DNA of 64,000 nucleotides from CAVPCY01 sp963770765 (GTDB lineage: Bacteria > Actinomycetota > Coriobacteriia > Anaerosomatales > PHET01), in contig CAVYQS010000017.1 in the NCBI GenBank assembly GCA_963770765.1, forward strand, positions 42,910 through 106,909. Reading direction: 5' to 3'. Both the position numbers and the translations under genes were made by a program. Position 1 is the first letter of the stretch; every line of letters begins with the position of its first letter. The notes below the pieces were generated by a model. It had not been told where the DNA came from. It saw nothing but the letters and a program-made list of their open reading frames with translations, and ran no database searches. Shown one piece after another: positions 46,701-56,193 of this stretch.

Positions 46701-47005
46701 ATCCCACGCTTCGCCTCGGCGGTGTTGGTGGTGGTCGCGGCCTCTTCGGTCACACGGTCGAGCGCGATCTGCGCGTCTCTCAGTCGAGCCTCCACACCGT
46801 CCTCGACCCGCTGCGCCCCGGCAACCCCCCTGCCTTGGGCCTTCTCCTCCGCAAGCTGCAGCGTGCTCACGACGGCGACCGTGCCGACCAAAACCACGGT
46901 CACGATGCCCACCGTGAGCGTCAGGCGCACGATGCGCGTGGCAAGCCCACTCGATGTGCGCCGGTTCGCGGTCACGATCCTCCCTTGGCTCCGTGCGCGC
47001 GACAA
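43745..47005 (-). CDS. SpoIIE-type phosphatase with Cache, HAMP and GAF sensors
   Basis: 1086 aa. TM (about 27-50), extracytoplasmic Cache-like sensor (about 55-285), TM (about 293-313), HAMP (to about 365), GAF domains at about 370-535, 545-700 and 715-860, then a PP2C-type phosphatase (about 880-1075) with GGDYYDVF, IADVCGKGVLAA, WSNGGHPPGLL, LLYTDGVTEARQ and RDDIAIIAL, all metal-binding motifs intact. It should dephosphorylate the STAS domain encoded next, turning an extracellular signal into release of a sigma factor. Confidence 0.93.
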   Translation of the reverse strand: MSRARSQGRIVTANRRTSSGLATRIVRLTLTVGIVTVVLVGTVAVVSTLQLAEEKAQGRGVAGAQRVEDGVEARLRDAQIALDRVTEEAATTTNTAEAKRGIERILAQSDEMLEEAYIAETDGQVLAALPSNTDVRDVSGLLSFAVARGGHTGFFSVNNDTAHEYELWFGRTSLTARGRPVVTLARVDTRFLTEILDAVADEAPDRAVSLLEGDLVIRSATRQPALDLPSALWRPQNPSSGSVSLPAMSGRRMEGQYNDIQGVEGVTWRVMIVEPAEVAVQDTLRAVTPSVAVLLVGGAFGILAAWIMSQRLVRPLRDLERAARSAAAGSYVEPLPTDRDDEIGRVAQAFNAVAVRLNALHDLAQLLTSASQLDQVLDRILSAMGHLVGPGASAIYLLDSTGDTLVPAQTRGFDLANAVAVPVVRGEWLAEALYTDGVVETEDASEVIAAALPGLAGSHSAVLGAPLTAGHDPLGVVVVLRDGGALVSDAEREMVLTFSAQAALAVRNSRLFEEESRSRRIAEALKAVAEELVRPEGLEIALRKVEAIVRDVLGASLAGVVVVDRRVLGLTPESGRAHDVELLSAGLRVLSRSGGEAMSLTVGEDGAVDTLLHEFDATQLLVVPIALDTEHGAILVAALTGKTSPSDTLSVAQALADEIALALDNAFFYERALKRAANLETIFRISQAVGSSLQVKVVLNRVLDVVQKILSADAVALLSYDTRKGSLTTAMARGLVPPSVLHLEARSGEDVPGRVFATGQPVAVLDLHTGMDGIAGAAAGNDLGSMLAVPLLARGRSIGVLMVFSAHRGAFSDEDMSVLQTFAAQASLALDTARLYSREHDVASVLQKSILPEALPDFPEVAAESVYQPAGSDNEIGGDYYDVFRARDDAIWFAIADVCGKGVLAATKTSMIKYSVRSLVAAGLSPADVATEVNRMTTEAGDPSEIVTVWLGRYDAAAAVLTWSNGGHPPGLLRRVDGSIERLGATGPLLGALADAEYEQETVRVEPGDTILLYTDGVTEARQGNNFFGEERVSEVLASTRGDVAEALLAAVREFVEGDLRDDIAIIALDVRDTRRDEQKPEGHGK

Positions 47006-47081
47006 CCCACGCGGTCGACGTCAATCGTACTGCATGGGCAGCGACTGTGGCACGCTCACCCCTGCCGGAACCTCCGGGGGG

Positions 47082-47828
47082 TCACAGACCCAAGCCGGGT
47101 AGTCCGATCTCGACGCTGGGCAACACATCCGTAAGCCACGTCGCGAGCATTCCCAGTCTTCCGGTGAGGATCAGAATGCCCACCACGACCAACAACCCGC
47201 CGGCGACCCGGTTGACGCTGACCGAGTGACGCTTCAAGAACCGCAGGACCGGGGTGGCTCTCCCCAAGAACAGCGCGACGGCTATGAACGGCACCCCCAG
47301 GCCCGCAGAGTAGAACAGCAGCAGCAAGGCTCCCTGCGTCGCACTTCCCGATGCACTCGCGAGCGCCAGGATGGCGCCGAGGATGGGGCCCACACAAGGG
47401 GTCCAGCCGGCGGCGAAGGCCATTCCCATGACCAGAGAGGCCCCTTTGCCGAAGGCGCGCGACTTCTCCATATCCACGCGAGCCTCGCCGTAGAGCCACG
47501 GAATCCTGATCACGCCCAACATCAGCACACCGAACGCGATGACGGCCGCACCGGCGATCATCTCGATGAGACTCCGGTACTCCGATATGAACTGCCCCAG
47601 CACCGAGGCGCTTGCGCCCAACGCCACGAAGATGATCGAGAATCCGGTCACGAACAGCAGCGCCGGAACCAGCACGCGTCGCACGTCCGGACGCCCCTCC
47701 TCAAGCTGGGCGGTCGTCAGGCCCGTCATGAACGACAGATAGCCGGGAATCAGCGGGAGCACGCAGGGGGAAAGGAACGAGAGCACGCCGGCGATGAAGG
47801 CGATGAGGAAGGCAAGGAGATTCGGCAA
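47082..47828 (-). CDS. ccdA: CcdA-family cytochrome c biogenesis/thiol transporter
   Basis: 248 aa from the TTG at 47828; upstream in-frame codons overlap the CsoR-type operator, so they are unlikely starts. Six membrane helices; the two redox cysteines are in FLSPCVLPLIPGYLSF and GWTPCVGPILGAILAL. Moves reducing power from cytoplasmic thioredoxin to the outer face to keep apocytochrome cysteines reduced, fitting the many c hemes here. An operator lies 50 bp upstream. Confidence 0.92.
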   Translation of the reverse strand: MPNLLAFLIAFIAGVLSFLSPCVLPLIPGYLSFMTGLTTAQLEEGRPDVRRVLVPALLFVTGFSIIFVALGASASVLGQFISEYRSLIEMIAGAAVIAFGVLMLGVIRIPWLYGEARVDMEKSRAFGKGASLVMGMAFAAGWTPCVGPILGAILALASASGSATQGALLLLFYSAGLGVPFIAVALFLGRATPVLRFLKRHSVSVNRVAGGLLVVVGILILTGRLGMLATWLTDVLPSVEIGLPGLGL

Positions 47829-47877
47829 GACGACCACCCGTCGAGTCAAGTGTCTGGGAAGACCGGACGAACACAGC

Positions 47878-47893
47878 ATACCCCCACGGGTAT
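47878..47893. promoter_or_regulatory. CsoR/CstR-type operator, site 2
   Basis: ATACCC-CCAC-GGGTAT, upstream of ccdA and just after the 166-aa gene. Confidence 0.65.
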
Positions 47894-47906
47894 ACGCCGC
47901 GCAACA

Positions 47907-48407
47907 TCACTCCAGGATGAGGACTCCGCCCGCGGCACCTGAGCGCGTCGAAAAGGGATACACGCCCGAGTCGAGCGGCGGGGTGCTGAGGACATCACTC
48001 TCTGGTTCCTCGGCCACGACCGCCTGAAGGGTCTCGAACACCACAGGGTCTTCGTCCGGCACCCCGATCAGCACGATCTCCAGCCGTCGTCCGGCGGGAC
48101 CCCGCACTCGCAGCGCACCACTCCCGGCATCCGTGAACCTGACCACGATTCGCGACGGCGGAACTCGTGATGAGGAGCTCGCCCGCCAACCCCGGGCATC
48201 GTCAGGCGACACCAGGACGCTGCGTGGCGTCGGATACGAGGGAGCCGGAGTCGTCAGAGAAGGATCGGCGAAACGTTCGACCATCGTCGAGGCGGCATAG
48301 GAGAATCCCGCAAGCACCGTGACCGCAGCCGCCACCGCGACCGCGAGATGGACGATCTGCGGGCCATGCGAGTCGCGCTCGCCACCGCTGCGGCCCGCAG
48401 GAATCAT
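47907..48407 (-). CDS. Membrane-anchored hypothetical protein
   Basis: 166 aa. One TM (about residues 19-42, LAVAVAAAVTVLAGFSY), then an exported domain of mixed strands (SRIVVRFTDAGSG, LEIVLIGVPDEDPVVFETL). No cysteines or heme motif. No family recognised. Between the CopZ-like gene and ccdA, all on the minus strand. Confidence 0.6.
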   Translation of the reverse strand: MIPAGRSGGERDSHGPQIVHLAVAVAAAVTVLAGFSYAASTMVERFADPSLTTPAPSYPTPRSVLVSPDDARGWRASSSSRVPPSRIVVRFTDAGSGALRVRGPAGRRLEIVLIGVPDEDPVVFETLQAVVAEEPESDVLSTPPLDSGVYPFSTRSGAAGGVLILE

Positions 48408-48413
48408 TGCGAC

Positions 48414-48635
48414 CTAGCCCTCGATCTCTGCCTCGTAGCCGACGCCGCGAATCGCGTCGACGATGGCATCGGAGGACAGGACGCTCGAATCGTAGGAGAC
48501 GACGCTGACGCCGGTGGCGTGGTCGGTCTTCGACTCAGCGACCCCGTCGAGATCGGCGAGGGTCATGTCGACGAGCATCGAACAGGAGCTGCAGTGCATC
48601 CCCGAGGTGAGAAGGCGAACCGTTTCAATCGCCAT
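48414..48635 (-). CDS. Heavy-metal-associated (HMA) domain protein, CopZ-like
   Basis: 73 aa, one ferredoxin-like HMA domain with the metal-binding GMHCSSC motif and the C-terminal AIRGVGYEAEI. Usually a Cu(I) chaperone. No copper ATPase is in the window. Confidence 0.88.
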   Translation of the reverse strand: MAIETVRLLTSGMHCSSCSMLVDMTLADLDGVAESKTDHATGVSVVSYDSSVLSSDAIVDAIRGVGYEAEIEG

Positions 48636-48736
48636 GCTTCAGTCCTTCCGCCCTTGCCTGCAGTGACCCGCGCCCCGCACACCGGGAGGGCGCACAGGTA
48701 CTGTGAGTCATATGATACCCATGGAGGCTCACTCCG

Positions 48737-49081
48737 CTAAGCGGAGCGGACTCGACGACCACGACCTTCGCGAATGGTGCCGCAGTGAGGACAGAGCCGC
48801 CACTCGTCGAAGACCGAGCCGCCGCATGATGAACACGCCGCGACGGTGTGATGCTCGGTGCTGTCGTCGCGAGTCCTGGAGCGTGAGCGGGCAAGGCCCC
48901 ATGCAACACCGGCCGCAGTCAATCCCGCGGCGACCGGCATCATCCAACCCGCGGCAGACGCGGCCGTGGTCTGGGCGAGAGCAGCGCCCTCGAAGAACAT
49001 GAGGCTCACAACGAGGACGCCCGCGACAAAGGCGCCGGCCGTAGCCGCGCCCGCGAGTCCTATGAGCCTGGAGCGAGTCAC
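48737..49081 (-). CDS. Membrane protein with C-terminal zinc ribbon
   Basis: 114 aa. Two membrane helices (about 8-30 and 43-64) followed by a single zinc ribbon CSSCGG..LCPHCG. Function unknown. Confidence 0.65.
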   Translation of the reverse strand: MTRSRLIGLAGAATAGAFVAGVLVVSLMFFEGAALAQTTAASAAGWMMPVAAGLTAAGVAWGLARSRSRTRDDSTEHHTVAACSSCGGSVFDEWRLCPHCGTIREGRGRRVRSA

Positions 49082-49144
49082 TGAGCACCTCGAGTCGACG
49101 CGTCCTTCGCGCGATACTTTGCAAGCGATGTGCCAGCAGAACGC

Positions 49145-50491
<1,347 letters not shown>

Positions 50492-50514
50492 GGCGGTTCC
50501 TTCCTTCGTACTCT

Positions 50515-52068
50515 CTAGTCGTGCGCGACGGGCAGAGATACGGTGAAAAGCGTGCCTTCCCGCGTGCTCTCGACTTCGATATGCCCACCATGCTCGTCGA
50601 TGATGCGATGCACGATCGTGAGGCCGAGACCGGTGCCTTCAGCACGCTTCGTGAAGAAGGGGTCGAACACCTTCGGCACGTCTTCGGGTGCGATCCCGGG
50701 GCCGGTGTCCCGAACGGCGACCAAGACATAGTCACCCTCGCAGCGCAGAGTGATCTCTATCTCGCCACCCACCTCGCCCATGGCCTGAACGGCGTTGGTG
50801 ACCAGGTTGAGAAAGACCTGCTTCAGCTGGTCCGGGTCTCCGTTGACGAGCGGTACGTCGTGGTCCGGGACGAGGGAGATGTGGACATCTGCCTGTTTGG
50901 CGAACCGGTTGGTGAACAACACGACGTCCTCGAGCACGGACATCAGGTCCGTGTCGAGCAGAGTGGGCTTGCTGGGACGCCCGAAGTCGAGCAGGGCCTT
51001 GATGACGCGGTCAAGCCGATCGATCTCCTGTTTGATGACCTCAGCAGCCTCGAAGATCCGCGAGGGCTCGCACCGCGCGTCCTCGAGAAGTTGCACGCTC
51101 GCCCGTATCACTCCCAGCGGGTTCCTCACCTCGTGGGCGACACCGGCCGTGAGCTCGCCCATCGCAGCCAGCCTGTCGGCACGAATCAGCTGAGCGGTGA
51201 GTGCCTTGATGTCCGAGACGTCTTCGAAGGTCACGACCGCACCGAGCACCGTCCCTCCGACAGCACGCATCCGCGACGTCGAGACCTGCACGTGCAGCTC
51301 CTTGCCCGCGGGTGTCACGAGGGTGCTCTCGCGCAGCGCGACCGGCAGACGTCCCTCCAAGACCTTGGTCACGTCACCCGAGATACCCCCATCGTCGCGG
51401 AAAAGGGATCCGATCGCTCTTGGCACCATCTCGAACTCCGACATCGACAGCATGCGTTCCGCGGCCGGGTTGGCAGTAGCCACAGACCCGTCCGGCCCTA
51501 CGGTGAGCACCCCGGATGTGATCGAGCGCAGAATCGACGCCGTGTAGTCCTGGACGTTGATGAGCTGGATGGCGCGCTCCTCGAGCTTCTTGTACGCCTC
51601 CTCCAGTTGGAGCGAGACCTGCCGCAGGGCCTGCGTGCGCGTCTCCTCGATGTCACGCACGGTCCCGAAGAGCAGACCGGCGGCGAACAGCGAGATCATC
51701 TCCAAGACGTTGTCGAAACCCATCCCGTACGCCGGGTTCAACGAGATGCGCGCGTGGATCGCGAACGGCACCGTGGCCGCGAGTGCCGCGAGGAGCCCTC
51801 CCCGTTTGCCGAAGACCCACGCGGCATAGATGACCGGGATGAAGTAGAGACGACGGTAGAGCAAGTGCATCGGCAGGTTCGGCGCCATGGTGCTGGTGAA
51901 GAGCTGCAACACCGCGACGACCAGCAGCATCACCGCGATCGCGGCGATGGCGCGTGCGTCGCGCGCCTTCCCCTCCGTCTCGGCGGGTTCGACCGCAGCT
52001 GTCGCCGACGGAGGGCGCGGCAGGCCGATGCGGTCGGAGCCCGGGCCTATCTGCGGCGTCTCGCCCAC
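50515..52068 (-). CDS. Membrane histidine kinase (NtrB-like partner)
   Basis: 517 aa. Three or four N-terminal TM segments (about 38-150), coiled coil (150-185), PAS domain (about 190-290), HisKA with GVAHEVRNPLG (phospho-His) and HATPase with NLVTNAVQAMGE, DTGPGIAP and GTGLGLTIVH. Pairs with the adjacent NtrC-type regulator. Its start overlaps the rpoN end by 22 nt. Confidence 0.94.
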   Translation of the reverse strand: MGETPQIGPGSDRIGLPRPPSATAAVEPAETEGKARDARAIAAIAVMLLVVAVLQLFTSTMAPNLPMHLLYRRLYFIPVIYAAWVFGKRGGLLAALAATVPFAIHARISLNPAYGMGFDNVLEMISLFAAGLLFGTVRDIEETRTQALRQVSLQLEEAYKKLEERAIQLINVQDYTASILRSITSGVLTVGPDGSVATANPAAERMLSMSEFEMVPRAIGSLFRDDGGISGDVTKVLEGRLPVALRESTLVTPAGKELHVQVSTSRMRAVGGTVLGAVVTFEDVSDIKALTAQLIRADRLAAMGELTAGVAHEVRNPLGVIRASVQLLEDARCEPSRIFEAAEVIKQEIDRLDRVIKALLDFGRPSKPTLLDTDLMSVLEDVVLFTNRFAKQADVHISLVPDHDVPLVNGDPDQLKQVFLNLVTNAVQAMGEVGGEIEITLRCEGDYVLVAVRDTGPGIAPEDVPKVFDPFFTKRAEGTGLGLTIVHRIIDEHGGHIEVESTREGTLFTVSLPVAHD

Positions 52069-53456
52069 GAAGGCTCGATCCCCATCTCCTCGCGGTACTT
52101 CGCTACGGTGCGCCGCGCGACTGCAACGCCCTCTTCAGTGAGCATCTCGGCGATCTTCTGATCCGAGTAGGGCTTGGCGACGTCCTCTTCCTTGACGATA
52201 TCGCGAAGCCGCTGCTTGATCGTGGTCGCTGCCACGTCCATGCCGGTCGCGGTCCGGTAGCCGCCGGAGAAGAAGTGCTTGAGCTCGAACAGGCCATACG
52301 GTGTGGCCATGTACTTTCCGGTGACGCCGCGCGAGACCGTGGAAAGGTGCACGCCGATCTCGACCGCGACATCCTCGAGGCGAAGCGGCCTCAGCGGTCC
52401 CTTGCCGTCGTCGAAGAAGTCGCGCTGGACCTCGATGATGATCTGGGTGATACGCGAGACCGTGTCCTTGCGGCGGTCGACGTTCCTGATGAAGCTCTCC
52501 GCCGAGCGGATCTTGTCTTTGAGGTAGCGGCGCGTCTCGTCGTCTGCGTTCGAGCCGCTCTTGAGCATGGCGCGGTACCGTGGCGAGACCCTCAGCGTCG
52601 GCAGCGCCTCGTTGTTCGGGATGATGAGCCACTCCTCGTCGAACCGGCGCAAGGTGACGTCCGGGACGATGTAGCCCGGAGACGGTCCCGGCGAGAACGC
52701 CCCTGCGGGCCGTGGATTGAGAATCCGGAGCACCTCGACCAACCTTCGCACTTCGTCCTCATCGACTTTCAGGGCCCGGGCGACTTTGCGGAAGTGGTTC
52801 GATGCGATGTCGTCGAGATGCTCGCGCACGATCCGCATGAGAAGGGGTTCCTCGATGCCGAGCGACTCCATCTGAAGGCACATCGCCTCGGGGAGGTCGC
52901 GCGCACCGACACCCGGCGGGTCGAGCTGCTGCACTGCTTTCAGCCCCGCCTCAGCGTCTTGAAGCGTGACGCCCGCGAGCGCAGCGATCTCCTCGAGCGA
53001 GCCGGTGAAGAAGCCGTCACCGTCGAGTGATCCCACCACTGCACGTGCGGCCTTCGACACCGCGGGGCTCAGATCGTGAAGCGAAAGCTGGTCGAGCAGG
53101 TAGTCGTCGAACGATTGGACCCCGCCCACGAACTCCTCCGTGTTGGCCTGCTCGGCGTTGGGGTCACGCGGCGCGGTCGGTTCTATCTGGTCGAGGTCCT
53201 CGTACATCTCGAGCCACTCGTCCCAGGAACGCTCATCTTCGGCCGAGTCTTCGGCGGGTTCCTCGCCGTCGACGGGTTCGGTGTCGGTCTCGTCGACCTC
53301 GAGGACCGGGTTCTCGAGCATCTCGACGTCGATCATCGCCTGCAACTCTGCGACGGGCATCGCAAGGATACTGAGTCCTTGGTAGACCTGGGGCGACAGC
53401 GTCATCTTCTGCCGCACTTCCGGTCTTTGATGAAGATCCACGAGCCCCCCCGTCAC
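52047..53456 (-). CDS. rpoN: RNA polymerase sigma-54 factor
   Basis: 469 aa. Region I Gln/Leu-rich (LSPQVYQGLSILAMPVAELQAM) binds activators; acidic region II; core-binding region (LDPPGVGARDLPEAM); DNA-binding region with the HTH and the RpoN box ARRTVAKYRE. Full length. First gene of the operon with its kinase and enhancer-binding protein. Confidence 0.95.
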   Translation of the reverse strand: MTGGLVDLHQRPEVRQKMTLSPQVYQGLSILAMPVAELQAMIDVEMLENPVLEVDETDTEPVDGEEPAEDSAEDERSWDEWLEMYEDLDQIEPTAPRDPNAEQANTEEFVGGVQSFDDYLLDQLSLHDLSPAVSKAARAVVGSLDGDGFFTGSLEEIAALAGVTLQDAEAGLKAVQQLDPPGVGARDLPEAMCLQMESLGIEEPLLMRIVREHLDDIASNHFRKVARALKVDEDEVRRLVEVLRILNPRPAGAFSPGPSPGYIVPDVTLRRFDEEWLIIPNNEALPTLRVSPRYRAMLKSGSNADDETRRYLKDKIRSAESFIRNVDRRKDTVSRITQIIIEVQRDFFDDGKGPLRPLRLEDVAVEIGVHLSTVSRGVTGKYMATPYGLFELKHFFSGGYRTATGMDVAATTIKQRLRDIVKEEDVAKPYSDQKIAEMLTEEGVAVARRTVAKYREEMGIEPSWARRRR

Positions 53457-53522
53457 CTCGCGAAGCGAACCGGGCGCGCGCCCAGTGCAAAAACTATACC
53501 ACTGCGCGGCGGCGCGGTCTGC

Positions 53523-54497
53523 TCAGTCCTGTGGAGGCAGAATCGGTACCGGTTCACGCTCCGGGAGCTGCACCACGGCGATCGCGAGCACCACCAACGC
53601 CCCACCCATGAGCTGGATCGTCGTGAGCGACTCGCCGAACAGCACGAATGCACCGATGCCCGCGAGCAGAGGCTCGACGGTCGAGGTCACCGTCGCGTTC
53701 GTGGGCGGGATCAGATGAAGCGCAGCCAAGAAGGCCGAGAAGGGCACGATCGTGCTCACCACCGCCATGAACAGCACCGCGCCTGCCGTCGCCGGATCGG
53801 AGAACAGCCCGAATATCGCTGCGGGGCCCAGCCAGACGAGCCAGAACAGCGTCGCGAAGCCAAGGCCGTAGAGCAGCGTCGTGTAGGCGCTGAAGCGGCC
53901 GGCGGCCACTGAGCCCATCAGCGAGTAGATCGCGAAGAACACGGCCGATGCCAGGCCCCATGCGATGCCTGCGGGCGACACCACCAACCCCTCGCCGCCG
54001 ATCGCTCCCACGACCATCGCGCAACCCGCGATCGAAAGGGCGACGCCCGCAGGCAGCGACCATGTGAATCGGTGCTTGAGGAACACCACGCTCACCACCA
54101 GCACGATGACCGGCGCCAGGTACTCCAACAGGATCGCCGTGGCCACGTTGGTGAGGGATATCGTCTGGAAGTACGTGAAGTGGACGCCGGCGAGACCGAT
54201 GATCCCGAACACCGCGAGGAACGGCAGGTCTCGCGGCGCGACTCTGGTGTCGTGCCGTCGAAACACCAGCAGATAGGCAGCGAGGATCACGAACGCCGAG
54301 AGTGCCCGGCCCCCTGAAAGGACCGTGGGTTCGACGACGATTCCGAGGGGTGGAAAGGGCCAGTCGGCGTTATCGGCAGACGGCACAGAGAAGAGCCACT
54401 TGGCCATCAGGCCCCCGCTCGCCCAGCATAGGGCCGCAAGGAGCGCGAGGGCGTATCCCTTCAACCGAGAAGGCCCGGGCTCAGACAAGTCCGGCAT
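53523..54497 (-). CDS. EamA/DMT-family transporter
   Basis: 324 aa with ten predicted membrane helices in two EamA repeats (ALALLAALCWASGGLMAKW; GIAWGLASAVFFAIYSLMG). Probable metabolite exporter. Start overlaps the CDF gene stop by 17 nt. Confidence 0.88.
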   Translation of the reverse strand: MPDLSEPGPSRLKGYALALLAALCWASGGLMAKWLFSVPSADNADWPFPPLGIVVEPTVLSGGRALSAFVILAAYLLVFRRHDTRVAPRDLPFLAVFGIIGLAGVHFTYFQTISLTNVATAILLEYLAPVIVLVVSVVFLKHRFTWSLPAGVALSIAGCAMVVGAIGGEGLVVSPAGIAWGLASAVFFAIYSLMGSVAAGRFSAYTTLLYGLGFATLFWLVWLGPAAIFGLFSDPATAGAVLFMAVVSTIVPFSAFLAALHLIPPTNATVTSTVEPLLAGIGAFVLFGESLTTIQLMGGALVVLAIAVVQLPEREPVPILPPQD

Positions 54498-55428
54498 CGA
54501 TCTCCTCGGCGGTCTTCGCAGCCTGGTACTCGTCGAACGGCTCGAGGTGGACGATCACGTCGACCACCGAGGGGAACTCGTCGGCGATACAGCGCTCGAC
54601 GTTCTCGGCGATCTGGTGGCCGTCGGCCACATTGCGAGAGGCGTCGACCTGAACGTGGAGATCGACGTAGACCTCGGCTTCCGACCCGCGCGTCCGGACA
54701 TGGTGAGCCCCCAAGACCCCTGCGCACGAAAGGACCACGGCTGTGATGTCGGCCGGCGAGATTCGCGCCGAGTCAGACAACGTGGCGCCCGCCTGTTTGA
54801 AGACGCCCCACGCTGTATAGACGATCGCGCACGCTACAAGCAGAGCGACGATCGGGTCGGCCTTCTCGAAGCCGAGCTTGACCAGCACGAGCGAAACGAT
54901 GACGCCGCAGCTCACGAGGATGTCGGACGCGGTATGGCTCGCGTCGGCGATGAGGATCTCGCTGCCGAGCGCGCGCCCCTTGCGGCGCTCCCATGTGGTG
55001 ATGAAGAGGTTCACGGCAAGCGTGCCGACCATGATCAGGAATGACATCGTGGTGACATTCGGAGGCTGCGCCTGGCCGGTGAGTTGCGTGATCGCACTCT
55101 GACCGATGCGGTAGGCGGCGATGAGCAGCATCGCGCCGATGGCGGCCGACGCGTAGGTCTCGTACTTGCCGTGGCCGTAGGGGTGGTCGCGGTCTGCGGG
55201 ACGTGCGGCGAAGCTCATGCCCACAAGCCCGACGACATTGCTCGTTCCGTCGAACAATGAATGGAAGCCGTCGGCCTGCATCGCAGCAGAGCCGCTGATG
55301 AGGCCGTAGCTGAGCTTGGCGAAGGCCACTCCGACGTTGAGGAACAGGATGACCCATAGCACGCGACGGATGTCTCGAACCCGATTGGGACCGGCACCTG
55401 AGTCCTGCGGCCTACGGTAGCCCACCAA
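54481..55428 (-). CDS. Cation diffusion facilitator (CDF) metal transporter
   Basis: 315 aa. Six membrane helices with metal-site motifs ADGFHSLFDGTSN and ADASHTASDILVS, then a cytoplasmic dimerization domain (about 215-300) ending VIVHLEPFDEYQ. Metal/H+ antiporter for Zn, Fe, Mn or Co. Divergent from the tandem CsoR-like gene with an operator 23 bp before its start, so it is likely under that repressor. Confidence 0.92.
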   Translation of the reverse strand: MVGYRRPQDSGAGPNRVRDIRRVLWVILFLNVGVAFAKLSYGLISGSAAMQADGFHSLFDGTSNVVGLVGMSFAARPADRDHPYGHGKYETYASAAIGAMLLIAAYRIGQSAITQLTGQAQPPNVTTMSFLIMVGTLAVNLFITTWERRKGRALGSEILIADASHTASDILVSCGVIVSLVLVKLGFEKADPIVALLVACAIVYTAWGVFKQAGATLSDSARISPADITAVVLSCAGVLGAHHVRTRGSEAEVYVDLHVQVDASRNVADGHQIAENVERCIADEFPSVVDVIVHLEPFDEYQAAKTAEEIDAGLV

Positions 55429-55441
55429 CGCCCCCCTCGAA

Positions 55442-55470
55442 TTGTCGCAGATACCCCTCGGGGGTATAAT
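55442..55470 (+). promoter_or_regulatory. Promoter and CsoR/CstR-type operator, site 3
   Basis: TTGTCG-N17-TATAAT promoter (55442-55447 and 55465-55470). The operator ATACCCC-TCG-GGGGTAT (55451-55467) fills the spacer and overlaps the -10 box, an ideal layout for repression of the regulator's own gene and the divergent CDF gene. Confidence 0.8.
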
Positions 55471-55515
55471 GCGTCCACCATGCAGTCAAACGGTAGCAGA
55501 TTCGCGGAGGGACAG

Positions 55516-56109
55516 ATGCCACACAGTCGGTCAACGACACCCATCAGCGAGGACACCCAGCAGCGGAAGCTGGTCAACCGACTGCGCCGACTCGAAGGCC
55601 AGGTTCGCGGCGTCGCCTCGATGATCGCCGCCGACAAGGAGTGTGAGGCCGTGCTGACACAGCTGATGGCCACGAAGTCCGCTCTCAACCAGGTGGGCAT
55701 TCACGTGATCGGGCACGCGATGAAGACCTGCCTGATCGACGATTCGATCACCGATCGCGACGAACTCGTCTCGGCGGCGTTCGACGTGTTCCTGCGCTAC
55801 CGGGCTCTGGGCGCAGCGACCTCAGACGCCCGGCCCCCCGCCACATCGTCGCAAGCCGGACTCGTGGATGCATTGGGGGCGCTCGGCGCTCAACTCAAGG
55901 CGGTCGAGACCATCGTTGCGGCCGACGGAGAGTGCGACAGCGCCCTCAGGGAACTCGCATCGGCAACGGCTTCGCTCGACGCGATCGGCCTCGCCGTTCT
56001 CAGCCGAGCGATGCACCGGTGTCTGATAGCCGAGGAGCCCACCGGCCGAGACGAGGTCGTGGAGCAGGCCATCGGGGTGTTCTTGCGCTACTCGTCATGC
56101 GCGCACTGA
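55516..56109 (+). CDS. Tandem CsoR/CstR-like repressor (two DUF156 domains fused)
   Basis: 197 aa from the ATG at 55516 (CGGAGGG 5 nt upstream); the upstream ATG at 55480 would be too close to the promoter. Two copies of the four-helix CsoR fold, about 28-95 and 116-190, where family members are normally about 90 aa. Domain 1 has Cys43 and Cys72, domain 2 Cys140 and Cys169, both 29 apart, the spacing of the sensing pair. The His four residues before the second Cys, needed for Cu(I), is Ala in both, as in persulfide-sensing CstR. Helix 1 of domain 1 is basic (RLRRLEGQVRG), domain 2 has lost these charges. Probably senses thiol/persulfide or an unusual metal site. Confidence 0.88.
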   Translation: MPHSRSTTPISEDTQQRKLVNRLRRLEGQVRGVASMIAADKECEAVLTQLMATKSALNQVGIHVIGHAMKTCLIDDSITDRDELVSAAFDVFLRYRALGAATSDARPPATSSQAGLVDALGALGAQLKAVETIVAADGECDSALRELASATASLDAIGLAVLSRAMHRCLIAEEPTGRDEVVEQAIGVFLRYSSCAH

Positions 56110-56139
56110 CGCCGGCGGCGATGCACGAACGCACGGAGA

Positions 56140-56164
56140 GCCGGATCCGATAGGAGGATCCGGC
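56140..56164 (+). terminator. Hairpin between tandem CsoR gene and thioredoxin
   Basis: GCCGGATCC and GGATCCGGC form a perfect 9-bp stem with a 7-nt loop between converging genes. Confidence 0.55.
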
Positions 56165-56193
56165 ATCCCCGAGGCGCTCAGCCTGAGCGCTGG

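Noticed and set aside
48712..48724. Possible fifth CsoR-type operator (ATACCCATGG) upstream of the CopZ-like gene
   Set aside because: Only one half-site is present; the GGGTAT half is missing.
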